Source: Parapristionchus giblindavisi
Taxonomy: Eukaryota; Nematoda; Chromadorea; Rhabditida; Diplogasteridae
Direction of reading: 5' to 3'
DNA length: 64,000 bases
Assembly (NCBI GenBank): GCA_943737045.1
Contig: CALSFV010000233.1
Coordinates: 62,001-126,000 of the forward strand
The position numbers and the translations under genes are program-made. Under the pieces are notes generated by a model. It was not told the origin of the DNA, made no database searches, and worked only from the letters and a program-made list of their open reading frames with translations. Below, one piece after another: positions 1 to 11,321 of this stretch (positions are counted from its first letter, which is position 1; each line of letters starts with the position of its first letter).

Positions 1-135
1 ATCAAAGATCAAAGACAGAAAATAGCAAGATCAAAGATCAAAAACTCGATTCGTAAAGTGTCTCTCTTTTCCGACAAATGAAATTTCTAAAAGCGGCTAA
101 AATCGTCATTGAACAGCATGAAAGACCTAGAGATA

Positions 136-1383
136 TTAGGTTGTCGGGAAAGTCTTGACACATATGTTTGCCTTTCCACTGTGTGTCGCAGTTGCACTTT
201 GGGTTTCTCTCGTTACTAGTGTATACCAAGCAGTGACGGGCCTTTGCAGTAAACAACTCCCCATTCCATTAACATCAGTCAGGCTCTAGTTGTGCAACGA
301 TGTATGATATTAGTGGTTTCCACGACCGTCATGTTCCACTTTACCTCCTCCTATCCGACACCACAACGAAGGATTCGGATACCCTCCTGAAGATTTTTTA
401 TGACAGACATGCCCACACTACAACACCATCAAGACTTGGTTCCTGCGCTTCAAAGGAAACGACATTTCCTTCCTTAAACGGCAGACCCCGTGAGTTGGAT
501 TTTGACACGTCGAAGAAACTTGTGGAATCGGACCGATTTCAAAGTGTCTGTAAATTGGTCATCACACTTGGAGTCCACCATAGCACAGTCGAGGAATACT
601 GGAAATCCATTGGAATGTGAAAATTTCTTGGTCGATTCATACCCTATGATCACACCAAAACCAACCTTGATCGTCGAATCGATGATTTCATTATCCACCC
701 CACTCTCCACTTTGGGGATCGATGGCTGGACCGGCTCATAACGGGGGATGAAAAGTGGGTCTAATACGATAACAACCACAGGTGAGCCGAGACGGTTGAA
801 GAACGAGAGACACCACAGGATGAAAAAAAAAACCCCAAATCTAACCTGCACACCCAAAACCCCATGCTGTCAGTGTGGTGGGGAATGGATGGTGTGATCA
901 GCTGGCAGCTGCTCCCCGAGGGCATGACAATTACCAAGTCCACGTGCGTCACACAACTACGGAATATGATGAAGGCAGTCGATCTTTCAAGTCAGAAGAA
1001 CAAAAAAGTATATTATCACCACTATTACCACCGTCACCATGTTTTCAATAAAGTCAGGCAGGAACTGGCCGTATATGGATGGATGGTTCTCCATCACCCC
1101 CCGTATTCTCCTGACTTGGCCCCGTCGGATTACTAGCTTTTCGCAAGCCTGACCCGTGCCCTTCGAGATAGGACCTTCAAGTCCCGTGGAAGTGTCGGGT
1201 CTCAACTCAAGCAATACTTTACTTCGCGCCCAGCTGGGTTCTACAAAGAGGGAAACCACATATTGGCTGAACGTTAGCACTACATTTGTTGATCATGATG
1301 GAGCATATAACCCATAACGTACTTCTGTTTGCTTCGAGAAATAAACGATCGAAAAAGTTGTCAAGACTTTCCCGACAACCTAA
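136..1383 (+). mobile_element. Mariner transposon, inactivated copy
   Basis: A 1,248-bp mariner-type DNA transposon. Its ends are perfect 25-bp inverted repeats (136-160 and 1359-1383, beginning TTAGGTTGTCGGG), each flanked by a TA dinucleotide, the target duplicated by mariner. The interior, read in three frames, follows the mariner transposase order: an HTH segment near 480-610 (GRPRELDFD, LGVHHSTVEEY), the first catalytic motif GDEKW near 745-760, LSVWWGMDGV near 865, and HPPYSPDLAPSDY near 1095-1135. It is broken by frame changes and by a stop straight after SDY. The place where HDNARPH with the second catalytic Asp is expected reads as His/Tyr-rich sequence near 1015-1040, so that residue appears lost. 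No host gene is disrupted as far as I can see. Confidence 0.9.
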
Positions 1384-2833
1384 TACATACGTGTCGCGAG
1401 ATGAGAAGGGGGCGCGGCAAAAACGAGTATCCTTCAGATATTCGACTGCCGCAGGCAAGAAAGATAAGCAATCGTTCTAACAAGCAGGGAATCGACATAA
1501 TACATGGGTACATAATGTCCACATTACAGCTTGATATCTCAACTGACCCAAAAATTACAACAGAAATAAAAAGTGTATTCAGACTTTTGGGCGCTACTGT
1601 AGATGTCAATGTTGATAGAAGCAGTTATTCAATGTTCTTTAAAGCATATCTAGTATATGCATTTCTTCACAATCATTAAAAAACAACAACGTGCAAATGT
1701 AGACTTCTAGGTTCTTTCTAGTTTCTTCTCCGTCATGTCAAATTCGTTTCGCCCATGGAGGAATGTCAAACAAGAGGAATAGACAAAACGAGAAATAATT
1801 AAATGAGTCGCAAATAGTGTCAAGATTTTACGGAATTTAACAATAATTTAAAATCTTTGTTTCATGTTATCTATATGCATGCAGGGCTACCCTCTCCGGA
1901 ATTTGTTTTGAACCGGTACTTATTTAGTCACTGGTGGGAATTAGCAGCAAAATGTCACTGTAGGAAAAATGAAGAAATAAAAGACATCTTTTGAATAAAT
2001 GGGGATGCTTGTATGATTACTTTGTTGCAAGCAGCTGGTAATAAAACAAATATTGGCCGAAAGCTTTCGAACATGATCGCACGTTTTTTTCTCCATTACA
2101 TGAATCCTCAAGACAGAAAATAGAAAGATCAAAGATCAAAGATGAAAGATCACAAACCGGTAGCATTGTGTAGCAGTGTTCGGCCAATCGATCGAATACA
2201 TCAATAGATCCATCACTACGTGTAGATAGAAGAAGAGTACCAGAGGCTGAGAACTCGAAGATACAGTACTCTGCATTTGCATCTTCAAGAACTGCAATTA
2301 TACGGAATTAAAATTGGTTGACATCGAACTCCGCCCCCCCCCCCCTCCAAATGATCCTTAAAACCGACAAGGCCTTACGAAAAAAAAGATGAAAATATGT
2401 TGTCTTTCATAATTTTTTGGCGATACCTGTCTAATTTTGTGGCCTGAAGGTAGACCCCATCGGACAACTTTTTTATGTACTAGATTACGGTAATATGAAA
2501 TTCGCCCATTTATTTTTGAACTGTAATACTAGTAAAGAAGTTTCATATCGAGACCGGGCGATTTCTTGTTCCTAGATACTCTCATCAATAAGGAAAAAAT
2601 ATTCACTCAATTTTGCAGATAAAAGATAACTGAAACCAACTCTGTACACTACTCTCGGCAACAATGTTTTCATCTTCTGTGACACGATAGATTTGGAATG
2701 TTCGACGATGAGACATCACTGCTATGTAATCACACTTTCTATAAGAAGAACCATCATTATATCAGAAAACATAATAGAACTATAATAATGAATGATTATG
2801 CTTGAGCTATTAATGAAATCGTTATGTGATCTG
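1384..2833. other. AT-rich intergenic stretch
   Basis: No gene is supported here. It holds a short GATCAAA array at about 2121-2155, a run of 12 C at 2334-2345 and otherwise AT-rich sequence. Confidence 0.5.
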
Positions 2834-3192
2834 CTAGAGATAAATGATAGAATCAGTAAATATGCCAAAATGTAAAACATACGGTGATACAGCGAGTTTG
2901 CACAGTGGTTGTACATTAACATGACTGGCGATCTGACGGGGAACGAGAATGTTCGGAGGACGAATCTCTACTGTCTCTTTCCATCTTAAAAAAACAATCA
3001 TAATCAAGCATACCTACTTCTAGGAAGAACGAAAAACATGTAGGCAAACAATTAAACAATGGTGAAAGCCACTTACGTGTGTAATTGATGTCGTTCATGA
3101 ATGAGAACGTCTCGAAGAGGTGAAGATTCTTTATCTTTATCCATTTCGTCCGTCTCCTTCATCATACTGATCCGTCTTTGACGGATTGTCAT
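2834..3192 (-). CDS. Possible two-exon gene, unrecognised
   Basis: Two minus-strand exons (3192-3077 and 2984-2834) join through a GTAAGT donor and a TTTTTTTAAG acceptor to give an open frame of 88 codons, starting MTIRQRRISMMKETDEMDKD and ending SIIYL. The N-terminal part is charged and the C-terminal part hydrophobic. An acceptor-like TTTTTTAG lies just upstream of the ATG, so this may be the 3' end of a longer gene whose earlier exons I could not find, or a trans-spliced start. I do not recognise a family. Support is limited to splice signals and an open frame. Confidence 0.3.
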
Positions 3193-3526
3193 TGCTAAAA
3201 AAGGCAAAAAACATGATCTCAAATGATTGAGCGACCGTATCTTCATTCAATAACAACGGATCAATATCAAATTTATCATAAATATAAATTCTAGTATGAA
3301 ATTTCGAATGGGAAAGAAACAATAAAGAAACATAAAACTTAAAACGGAAATAGCCGAATTATAAAATTTTCAACGTTGAATTGGAATACGCAACGCGTAA
3401 CCGCGACGCTGGTTCGTTTTGTCACATGTCGCATCGTGAGACAGATTTTCTGCACAATTTAATTCGTATGCATTGAATAAATTACTGAAAGATCATTAAA
3501 ATTACTTTTCATATCTTCACTCTGCT

Positions 3527-5386
3527 ATGCGGTTGTTATTTGCTTTTCTCTTTATTTCTTTCACTTCTGCATACGAACAAAAAGTTGATATCGATTACGG
3601 TATGTACATCTATCTGCTACCGTAACCCATCTAAAATTCTTGAGCTGAGAAGGGAAATATTGTGTATTCGAAGGATCTTTTCGTTCCTCTTGGATACGAT
3701 GGAACAATTAAATGTGATGCTATCACTAAACTATCCAATGTACCAATCGATATAGATAAGGTAGTTCACCCTCTTTTACATTTAATATTTTTAATCTTTA
3801 TAACTCTATAATTGATACATCTAATAATGTATTTTAACAGTGATGCAGTCGCTTTATTCATGCCTGAATTCTTCCTGAATTTTGATTTACAATTATTACT
3901 TTACGATTTACAATTTACATTTGTTAGCTGCTCAACTTGCTAATTGTAAATAATCATATCGACGATTTCAGATCAAATGGTACCGTATACGATATTTGAA
4001 TAAAATCGAGATTCCTTTGTCGGATATCAACAACTCTTCCAAGTACACTCACATTATCAATTTCCTTTCTAATCAATCAATATTTAGTGAGCGATTTTAC
4101 CGTATCGATAATGAACAAGTGTATCTTCTCGGGACTCAAATGATCCACAACGAAACCATTGTTGAATGTCACGTTCCAGTTGATACTGACGACAAGAACG
4201 CGATGAGTAATCAACTATCGATTGATTCAAACATTTTATTGATTTTCCAGACGTTACTATTACAACTTTGTTCATCTCACGGACTCGCATAGTCGTTCAG
4301 GATTGTGGAACAGACGATCATTTGAAAGCAATGAACGTATTTAATCCGTAAGTGTACTGTAGTCTACCGTAACCTACCGTACTCTTCTAGGTGCATGTTC
4401 GGTGCCTGTATAATCAATAAGAGTGATCCATTCATTAGACTTGAGTGCAAATGTGTTGAACAATACACTGGCGACTTCTGTGAGGGTACGCTATATTTGA
4501 TTGAATACTGTAGAATTTGGTGTTATTTGACCCTTTCGAGATGTCTTAACAATTGATTTTTACACTTCTGACCATTGTTCTCTTTAAAAAAAAAAGAAAC
4601 AAAAATGGGATTAATCGATGGATCAAATGTCTCTACAAGATCTTTGTCCCACTGCCATTACACATCCTTGAATGGTAGTGGGAAAAGACCTCTTCGTCAT
4701 CCGAATCTCGTCGTTCATATAATCTGAATATGACGCGCGGCGCACCCCAGACGGGTTTGGTGCGTCTCTCGTCTATCTTCAACGAGAGGATTCATAGAAG
4801 ATAGAAACGTCAATCTATTTCTCATACACTCTTCCGTAGAAACTCTACGTAACATATCGACTCACTTCACTTCTTTTTTTCTAACAATAATTTTTGGGAA
4901 GAAATTAAATTTATATTAAAAAAAAAATGAAATTCAGCTTAATTTTAAATAATGATTTATTATTTCCTTTCAGTTCAAGTAGATGGAATCGCTTGGAGAG
5001 AGATAATCTTCTATTCCCCTGTTATTGCCCATATCATTGGTTTCTGTTGCTTTCTCTTTGTTCAATGTTGTTTCCCAAGTCGATCGTGAGTTCCCAAAGC
5101 CCCGCCTCTTTCATTGACTCCGCCCCTTTTCAGGAAAATTAAGAAAACAGCACTGACTGAACTGCTTGAGGCAACTAATAAATATGAGAAACCACCATTC
5201 GAGAAACTTTATTCAGGTTAAGTTTAGTATTTTTTAAACTCTTTTTTTTCACTATTGAAAAATTTTAAAAATATGAAATAAATAGAATTATTCATTTAAT
5301 TGATAGAAAATCTTTTAGGGGCTCTTCGTTCACGACAAGTTGCAGATCTCAAACAACAACAACAACATCAACAACAACAAACATAA
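3527..5386 (+). CDS. Ig-like plus EGF-like single-pass membrane protein
   Basis: Eight exons (3527-3599, 3645-3760, 3972-4206, 4251-4347, 4391-4485, 4974-5085, 5134-5216, 5319-5386) encode 292 aa. A signal peptide (MRLLFAFLFISFTSA) is followed by one Ig-like domain: Cys near residue 48 (TIKCDA), the core Trp near 66 (KWYR) and the second Cys near 129 (IVECHV). An EGF-like module follows at about 175-206 (CMFGAC, LECKCVEQYTGDFCE), then a transmembrane helix (VIAHIIGFCCFLFV), a basic-charged cytoplasmic stretch and a Gln-rich tail. This Ig-EGF-TM order resembles the small nematode IGEG-type proteins; that assignment is inference. A role at the cell surface in adhesion or signalling is likely. 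An AATAAA lies at 5483, about 100 bp past the stop. Intron 1 is only 45 bp. Confidence 0.8.
4622..4800. repeat. Hairpin-forming sequence inside an intron
   Basis: Within intron 5 of the Ig/EGF gene, TCCCACTGCCATT is followed 11 bases later by AATGGTAGTGGGA. The stem can be extended on both sides with few mismatches. A second GC-rich hairpin (GACGC..GGCGCACC with GGTGCGTC) and a third around CTCTCGT..ACGAGAG follow directly. It could be a degraded foldback element or a structured RNA; no target duplication is evident. Confidence 0.45.
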
Positions 5387-5929
5387 ATCGATTTCAATCG
5401 ATAAAACCCGATCATTGCTTTATTGATTGGAACCCATAACGATTCTTCATAGTAAACTTAATTTTGGCTTTCTAAATTATTGAATAAACTATCTTCTTAT
5501 AGTTCATTTACATAGGTCATTATTGTAATCACAAGTCAGTTCTAATTATGGTTCATCTACAAATTCATAGAGATCAAAGATGAAAATTATCACAATGCTT
5601 TTTATTGAATATGTAATTTTAATGAAATTCGGTTGATTTCTTTAATTTTTTAATCAGCATAAATTATGAGTTATTTTCGCTATTTTTCGCTATTTAGAGG
5701 AGATTATTGTAATTTTTAAAAATGTTGTGGATGTGATAATGGCTTTCCTATGGTGATTTAAAGATTCTTCACTAGTATCATTGAGAGATGAAAAAAAGGT
5801 GTGAAACCTTTGATTTGAGACTCTTTTTCATTTTCGAAGAGATTGATATTCTCACACTCAATTAGTCAGCTGTCTAAGACTGATAAGATTAAGTGATCCC
5901 AGAGTTAGACGTTTCAACTTCCCTCTACT
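5387..5929. other. Intergenic, no gene seen
   Basis: AT-rich 3' flank of the Ig/EGF gene. It contains AATAAA at 5483 and one degenerate GATCAAA pair near 5572. No open frame with family resemblance on either strand. Confidence 0.5.
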
Positions 5930-6115
5930 TCTCCCTCTCCCTCTACCTCTCTCTCTCTCCCTCTCCCTCTCATCTCCCTCTCTCTCTCCCTCTCCCTCCC
6001 CATCCAATCTCTTCCTACAACGATAAAAAAGTTTGTGGTCTAACTTATTCGATGGAGAAGTAAATGGGAGAGAGAGGGAGAAATCCTAGAGGGAGAGAGA
6101 GAGGGAGAGACTTAA
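5930..6115. repeat. Inverted CT-rich / GA-rich tracts
   Basis: A polypyrimidine tract of CTCCCT and CTCT units (about 5935-6002) is followed, after some 60 bases, by its approximate complement, a polypurine tract of GGGAGA and GAGAGG units (about 6055-6112). On one strand the two can pair into a long imperfect stem. Confidence 0.6.
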
Positions 6116-6904
6116 CTGAGATAGGGAGCAGTCTTCATTTTCACACTATTTCCATCATTTGGTCACTCTTCTCATAGTGTAGTGAAATAGATCACACAAG
6201 TTAAGGATATACCATTTATCAATTCTCTCCCTCTCCTTCTCCCTTATCCTCTCTACCTCTCCATCTCCCACAATCATTCATGAGTCTCTCGTTACTTCTC
6301 ATCAACTTTTCATTCTCTATCCCCTTCATCTCTTCTTCTCTTCAATCATAATACTATCTCTATCATTTCTTCTACTCCTTCAACTTGATTCATTACCTTC
6401 CCTCTCATCTCATTCTTCACATCGTTTTGTTGGCACGATGCCAGGAATATTCTGATTCTCTCACTCTCTCATTCTAAATGATCTCTCATCTTTTACTTCT
6501 TTCTCTAAGTGCATAGTCTTCGATCACTCTGTGTACTTCTATTGCAAGTCACTGAATCATTACTTCAGTTATTCTTATAATAGGATTCGAGACCGAACAG
6601 TTCTTAAGATAGTCATGATATCTGTAAAAGAAATTGCATCTGTAGAAAAGAAGATGTATAATACAAGAGTAATAGACAGATGGTTCATTACTTTTCACTC
6701 CGATCTATCCCTCGTACTTCTCTTCTTCTTTATCGTTCATTGTCAGTCCTATACTATGAATGGTCGAGGTACACTTCCTCCACTGCATAGTGTTCTTTGT
6801 GCTTCAGTCCATTTAGTACGGCTGAGAATCCCTTCTTTTACCCCGATCAATTTCATCTAATTATGTATAAGCAACGTCGTACTTTTCCTCTTTCTCTACG
6901 ACTA

Positions 6905-7310
6905 CTTCGACTGGATAAGTTATGTCACTGATAATGAAAAGTGGGTCCTCTATGACAATGATGATCAGGTACCAATTTGTTGATGCAGATGAGGTGCCAG
7001 CAGACGAGACCAAACTGCAAGATTCACCAAGGCTGATCTTTTCGGTTATTGCTGGAATGTTCTACAACACCCACCGTATTCCGACGGTATTGATAAATCT
7101 GACTGCCATATGTTTTCGGCCCTTTATCACTTCTTCAGTGGACAACACTTCGATGACCGAGCCAATGTCGAGAAAGACCAACTTCTTCAAGTGCCTGCCC
7201 GGCTCTTTCTGGGATCACAAGATAAGCGGAAAATGCTGTTCAAAAGTTCATGTGGAAAATGCCCGAAAATGCTCTATTTTGGCTCGAAAATTATGGTTTC
7301 AAACACTTTA
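6905..7310 (+). pseudogene. Degraded mariner transposase fragment
   Basis: Translated pieces in shifting frames match mariner transposase in the right order: DNEKWVLYDND near 6930-6965 (first catalytic Asp region), HPPYS near 7065, and SDCHMFSALYHFFSGQHFDD near 7100-7160 followed by RANVEK. The region between the first and second motifs is deleted or unrecognisable. I found no flanking terminal inverted repeats. It is clearly a different copy from the element at 136-1383. Confidence 0.7.
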
Positions 7311-9535
7311 ATAGTGATATTTCTTGTCCTTTTTTCATGAAAACCAACTAGATTAAGCCACTTGTAAAGTTTGCTACTGAAGCAAATGTCGCATGAAAAT
7401 TCTTAAAATCATTTTTGAGAATTTTCCACCTGAATATGTATCCGGTGTAATTTTCATGTAATGTAAATATTTTTTTAAATGTGTATTTATTATTTGTTCT
7501 GAAGGGGTTAAACGTTTTGATCCTTGATCATTAAACATGTTATTCTTCATTCTCCAACTTCTTCCTTCACAATTATTCATTCAGAAGGAATATTCTATAT
7601 CCTTGTTCTACCTCTACCTTTACCTCCTCCTCTACCTCTCCTTATATACATCGTGTGACGCTTTACTCTCGAGTTCAATACCATTCCTCTTCTCTTTCTT
7701 CCTTCTTTCTATGGCTGAACTAACATTCCTATGGATAATGCGAAAAGAAGTCAACTTTATACATTTTCCGAATATCTATTCTCTTGTTCATTTTTCGTTC
7801 TAAACATTTAACTGTTTCTTTGAAATATTTTCATCTCTCAATTAATATTCAATTAAATGCATTCACAACATGTTGTTTGAACGTCGTATAGTTTATTCAA
7901 TTATAATATCTATGCAGAGACTCAATGTTGTTAGATTCTCCCTATAAATAACATTCTTTCCCATTCGATCTCCTCAGCCTCTCCTAAGGTTTCCATAGAA
8001 TATTCTTATATTTATGAATATATAATCGATATAGGTTCACAAAACATTCTAAAAGAGTTCTTATTCTTTATATTTTAACCCTTGGCTAATCCATTTCTCT
8101 TCGTGTGAAATCTATTGTGTAGGGGGGGAGTTTTAATCTCTCTTCATGCCTTCCCTTCTCCAATATACATGTTCGCTTTTCAATATATCACAATTCTTTT
8201 GCCTAAAATGGTTTTAATTGATGTCACGAGAGAAACCAATAAATATCAAATCGTAACTAATAATAAATAAACCCCCTGAAAAGGTGTGAAAACAGTTGAA
8301 AACAATTTTCGGGTGCAGACGAAATAGGAATTCTTATTCAAATTTCTTTAAACTAATGAAATATCAGATTTGAGAAGAATATTTTTGATATGTAAATTAA
8401 TTATTATTATTATATGTTCCTTTGATTTTGTGACTTCTTTTCCGGAAATTACGTCGTTTAAATAGGCTTTCTAGGTTTGTCTTATAACTCCTTCTTAAGA
8501 ATTGTCTATTTATTTAGTTAACTTTTTTGGTGAACTTTTCTTCTAGCATCATTAAGTAACCTTATGATACTTTTATCTTTGACTACGCGGGCTTGGACAC
8601 CACATCATTATTACTGTTATTTACTATTACAATATGTAATTGTGACGGAATAACTTCCTTCACAATAGAGATATAGATAGTCTTCTCATTTCTCTTCCAA
8701 ACGTTCATTGGATATTCTTTTTCATCCTTTCTCATTAATTTCTGATGTCATAAGTTTCGTGAGTCATAATTCATACGAGTCTTCACTTTTCAAACTATCT
8801 CTTCACCTATAAGGATTCTTCTTCCTCTTTCTCTTCAACATCTCGTTTTCATCTCTTTCTGTTACCTTTTTTTAATAATAGTGACTCAGGTGTTTAATAA
8901 ACGTATTTTACACAGACTTGAAGATGATTATTCTAGTTCTTCTAATTATATTCCAACGTTTCAATCTAAATTCATATACATTTATGTATGAAAGATGATA
9001 TTTTGCATTAGTCCTCATAGTCCTTATAGAGTATTTCCTCGACAACATTGCGTGGATCTATGATCCATTTCACACTACGATAGAATGACATAGTATAATA
9101 TATTACAATACTTTCACTTCAAACATTTTGCAGCATTCATAAGCTTTATCTTTTGTTCTGTACAAGAAGACACTGTTTCTGCATTTCTGAAGTCTGCATA
9201 ATATATCTGAATAGTTATACTACAAATCACATTCAAAACGTTTCCACGCATGAATTTGACAAGACCATAAATACCATTAAAATGGAAGGAAGTAATAGTG
9301 AGAGTAAACAATCTAATTCCTCTCGATCTTTATCTCTTCTCTACCAATAATTCATCCTTCTTACAACAAATTCCAAATCAATTTTGTATGTTTTCTATTC
9401 ACGACAAAATGTTACATGTCTACCTTTTTCAGTCAATTATGTATTACTCAAAAGTCATTCTCGTTAAATTAATGCTAAATGGATTTATATATTCGCTTTG
9501 CATTTTGCATATTTCTCCACACATCTCTTCTCACT
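7311..9535. other. Gene-poor AT-rich stretch
   Basis: Only short frames with low-complexity translations are present. The stretch includes a pyrimidine-rich patch near 7600-7640 and a G run near 8122. Nothing here resembles a known gene or transposon. Confidence 0.5.
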
Positions 9536-9752
9536 TTCCTTCTCTCTCTCCCTCTACTTCTCCCTCTTCCTCTCCATCTCCCTCTCCCTCTCCCTCTAGA
9601 ATCTCTCCCTCTCCCTCTCCCTCTAGAATCTCTCCCTCTCCCTCTTCTCTAGAATCTCTCCCTCTCCCTCTCCCTCTAGAATCTCTCCCTCTGCCTCTCC
9701 CTCTAGATTCTCTCCCTCTCCCTCTCCCTCTAGAATCTCTCACTCTCCCTCT
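9536..9752. repeat. CT-rich minisatellite with TCTAGA-containing unit
   Basis: Roughly six tandem units of about 24-27 bp, each with one TCTAGA followed by ATCTCTCCCTCTCCCTC-type sequence, preceded by simpler CCCTCT repeats. Units differ by length and a few substitutions. Forward translation gives a Ser/Pro-rich frame and reverse an Arg/Glu/Gly-rich frame; both are products of the repeat, not genes. Confidence 0.85.
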
Positions 9753-11300
9753 GTATATCGTCAATCTTGTCATCCTCTATCACAGTCAGATATTACCGTG
9801 AGCGTTAACTCAACCATTCTATTACCTCTATTACATTTTCCTCCCTTCATTCTATCTCAATTATTGATCTATTATTGCACTTTTATCGATTCATAAGGTC
9901 ATTTATTGTATTTTTCACTGTCGATTTTAATCTAACGATTGATTGCATAAATGTGAACCTCTCTTATGTTACAATGACCATTGGTCAGGGAAATCGATAT
10001 TATTAATCAAATAAAATATATTGGAAATATCACGTACACAATATGTTTAATTTATTTATTTATTCACCATAAGGCAAACGTGTATTTTAAACAATAAACA
10101 ATAAATGAATGAATGAATTGTACTTGCTAGGAACATAATAGTTTGACTCTCTTTCTACCTTGGTTTGACTGTCTACGCAATGATTCATCCATTTCTCTCA
10201 TTAATATCAAACTTATGATGTTTAGCCACCTTCAGCAGTCACGACGGCCACGCTGACTACTGTAGCCCATCGTTGTGGTCGGTCCCGACGAGAAAGTATA
10301 AGGTACGGTAGCCATATCGAGCGATGTTTGAAATTTTATTATGAATTTGAATTGGAATTCGGATCATCCTAACTCTTCACAAGGTCCGTTAGCGGCCGAT
10401 TTCTTTTATTCTAATAATCAATCATGGCCATGGTAACTTTCCATTTTATATTTTTATTTACACTTTCTTCCTTAAAAATATATATTTTCGGAAATTTATC
10501 ACATATTTTTGCTTTTTTGTACTTACATGGTTAACTTTAAGGGAAATGTCCTTAACTTTGGGGATTAGTTCAATGTACTATATCTCTATTCTTTCGTTTC
10601 TGATCTTAAAGTGGGCGGAGTCATATCATGACGTCCGAACAACGTTGTGCTTCACAGTTCTCATTGAGAAATGAATGAGAGAAGATTCTCTCCTCTTATC
10701 CCTAACTCTTTACTTATAACAGATCACATTCACATCTTCATTACGCATCTTATCTCAGCCTTCTCCCTCTCCTTCTCCCTCTACCTCTACCTCTATCCCT
10801 CTACCTCTCTTTCTCTCCCTCTCCCTCGCAGTAGTGATTTTCCACATCGTCTGGTACATAATAGTTTTCTATTTGTGTTATGACTCTCAACATCTCTGAT
10901 CTAACTATATTCATCAATCTCTCTATCAATCTATCTCTCAACCTCTATCCCTCATCATCTTCATCTATCCTATCAATGTCTCTATCACTATACTGTATTC
11001 TTCATCTCAAATCATGGTTCATCCCGTTCCTTCTTCTGATTTTGGTTTGATTTTAATCATTTTTATCCGATAAGATCTACATTTCTACCTTAGGATAAAG
11101 TATTAGTATTATTCATATTCCTGTGATTTAAAAATTGGCGGAGTTAATGAATGGACATTTCATCACATCTTTCTCGTATTCATATAGCAAAATGTGAAAT
11201 GGAAAGACCATTTTAAACATATTTGGTCTAATGAAGAGTTTAAAATCAATGATATTTCGACAATTTTAGTACTGGAAATAGTATATTTTAATTTATCGAT
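9753..11300. other. Intergenic upstream of the FLVCR gene
   Basis: AT-rich sequence with CT-rich patches near 10760-10830 and 10900-10990. It probably includes the promoter of the gene starting at 11322, but no specific element can be named. Confidence 0.4.
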
Positions 11301-11313
11301 TGATTTTTTTCAG
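11301..11313 (+). promoter_or_regulatory. Splice acceptor just upstream of the FLVCR start codon
   Basis: TGATTTTTTTCAG lies 8 bases before the ATG at 11322 with no upstream donor or exon that I can identify. In nematodes this is the usual appearance of a spliced-leader trans-splice site. It could instead close an intron in the 5' UTR. Confidence 0.4.
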
Positions 11314-11321
11314 GATATCCA

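Noticed and set aside
9298..9801. 167-aa Ser/Pro-rich frame and its reverse Arg/Glu-rich frame
   Set aside because: Both come from the CT minisatellite.
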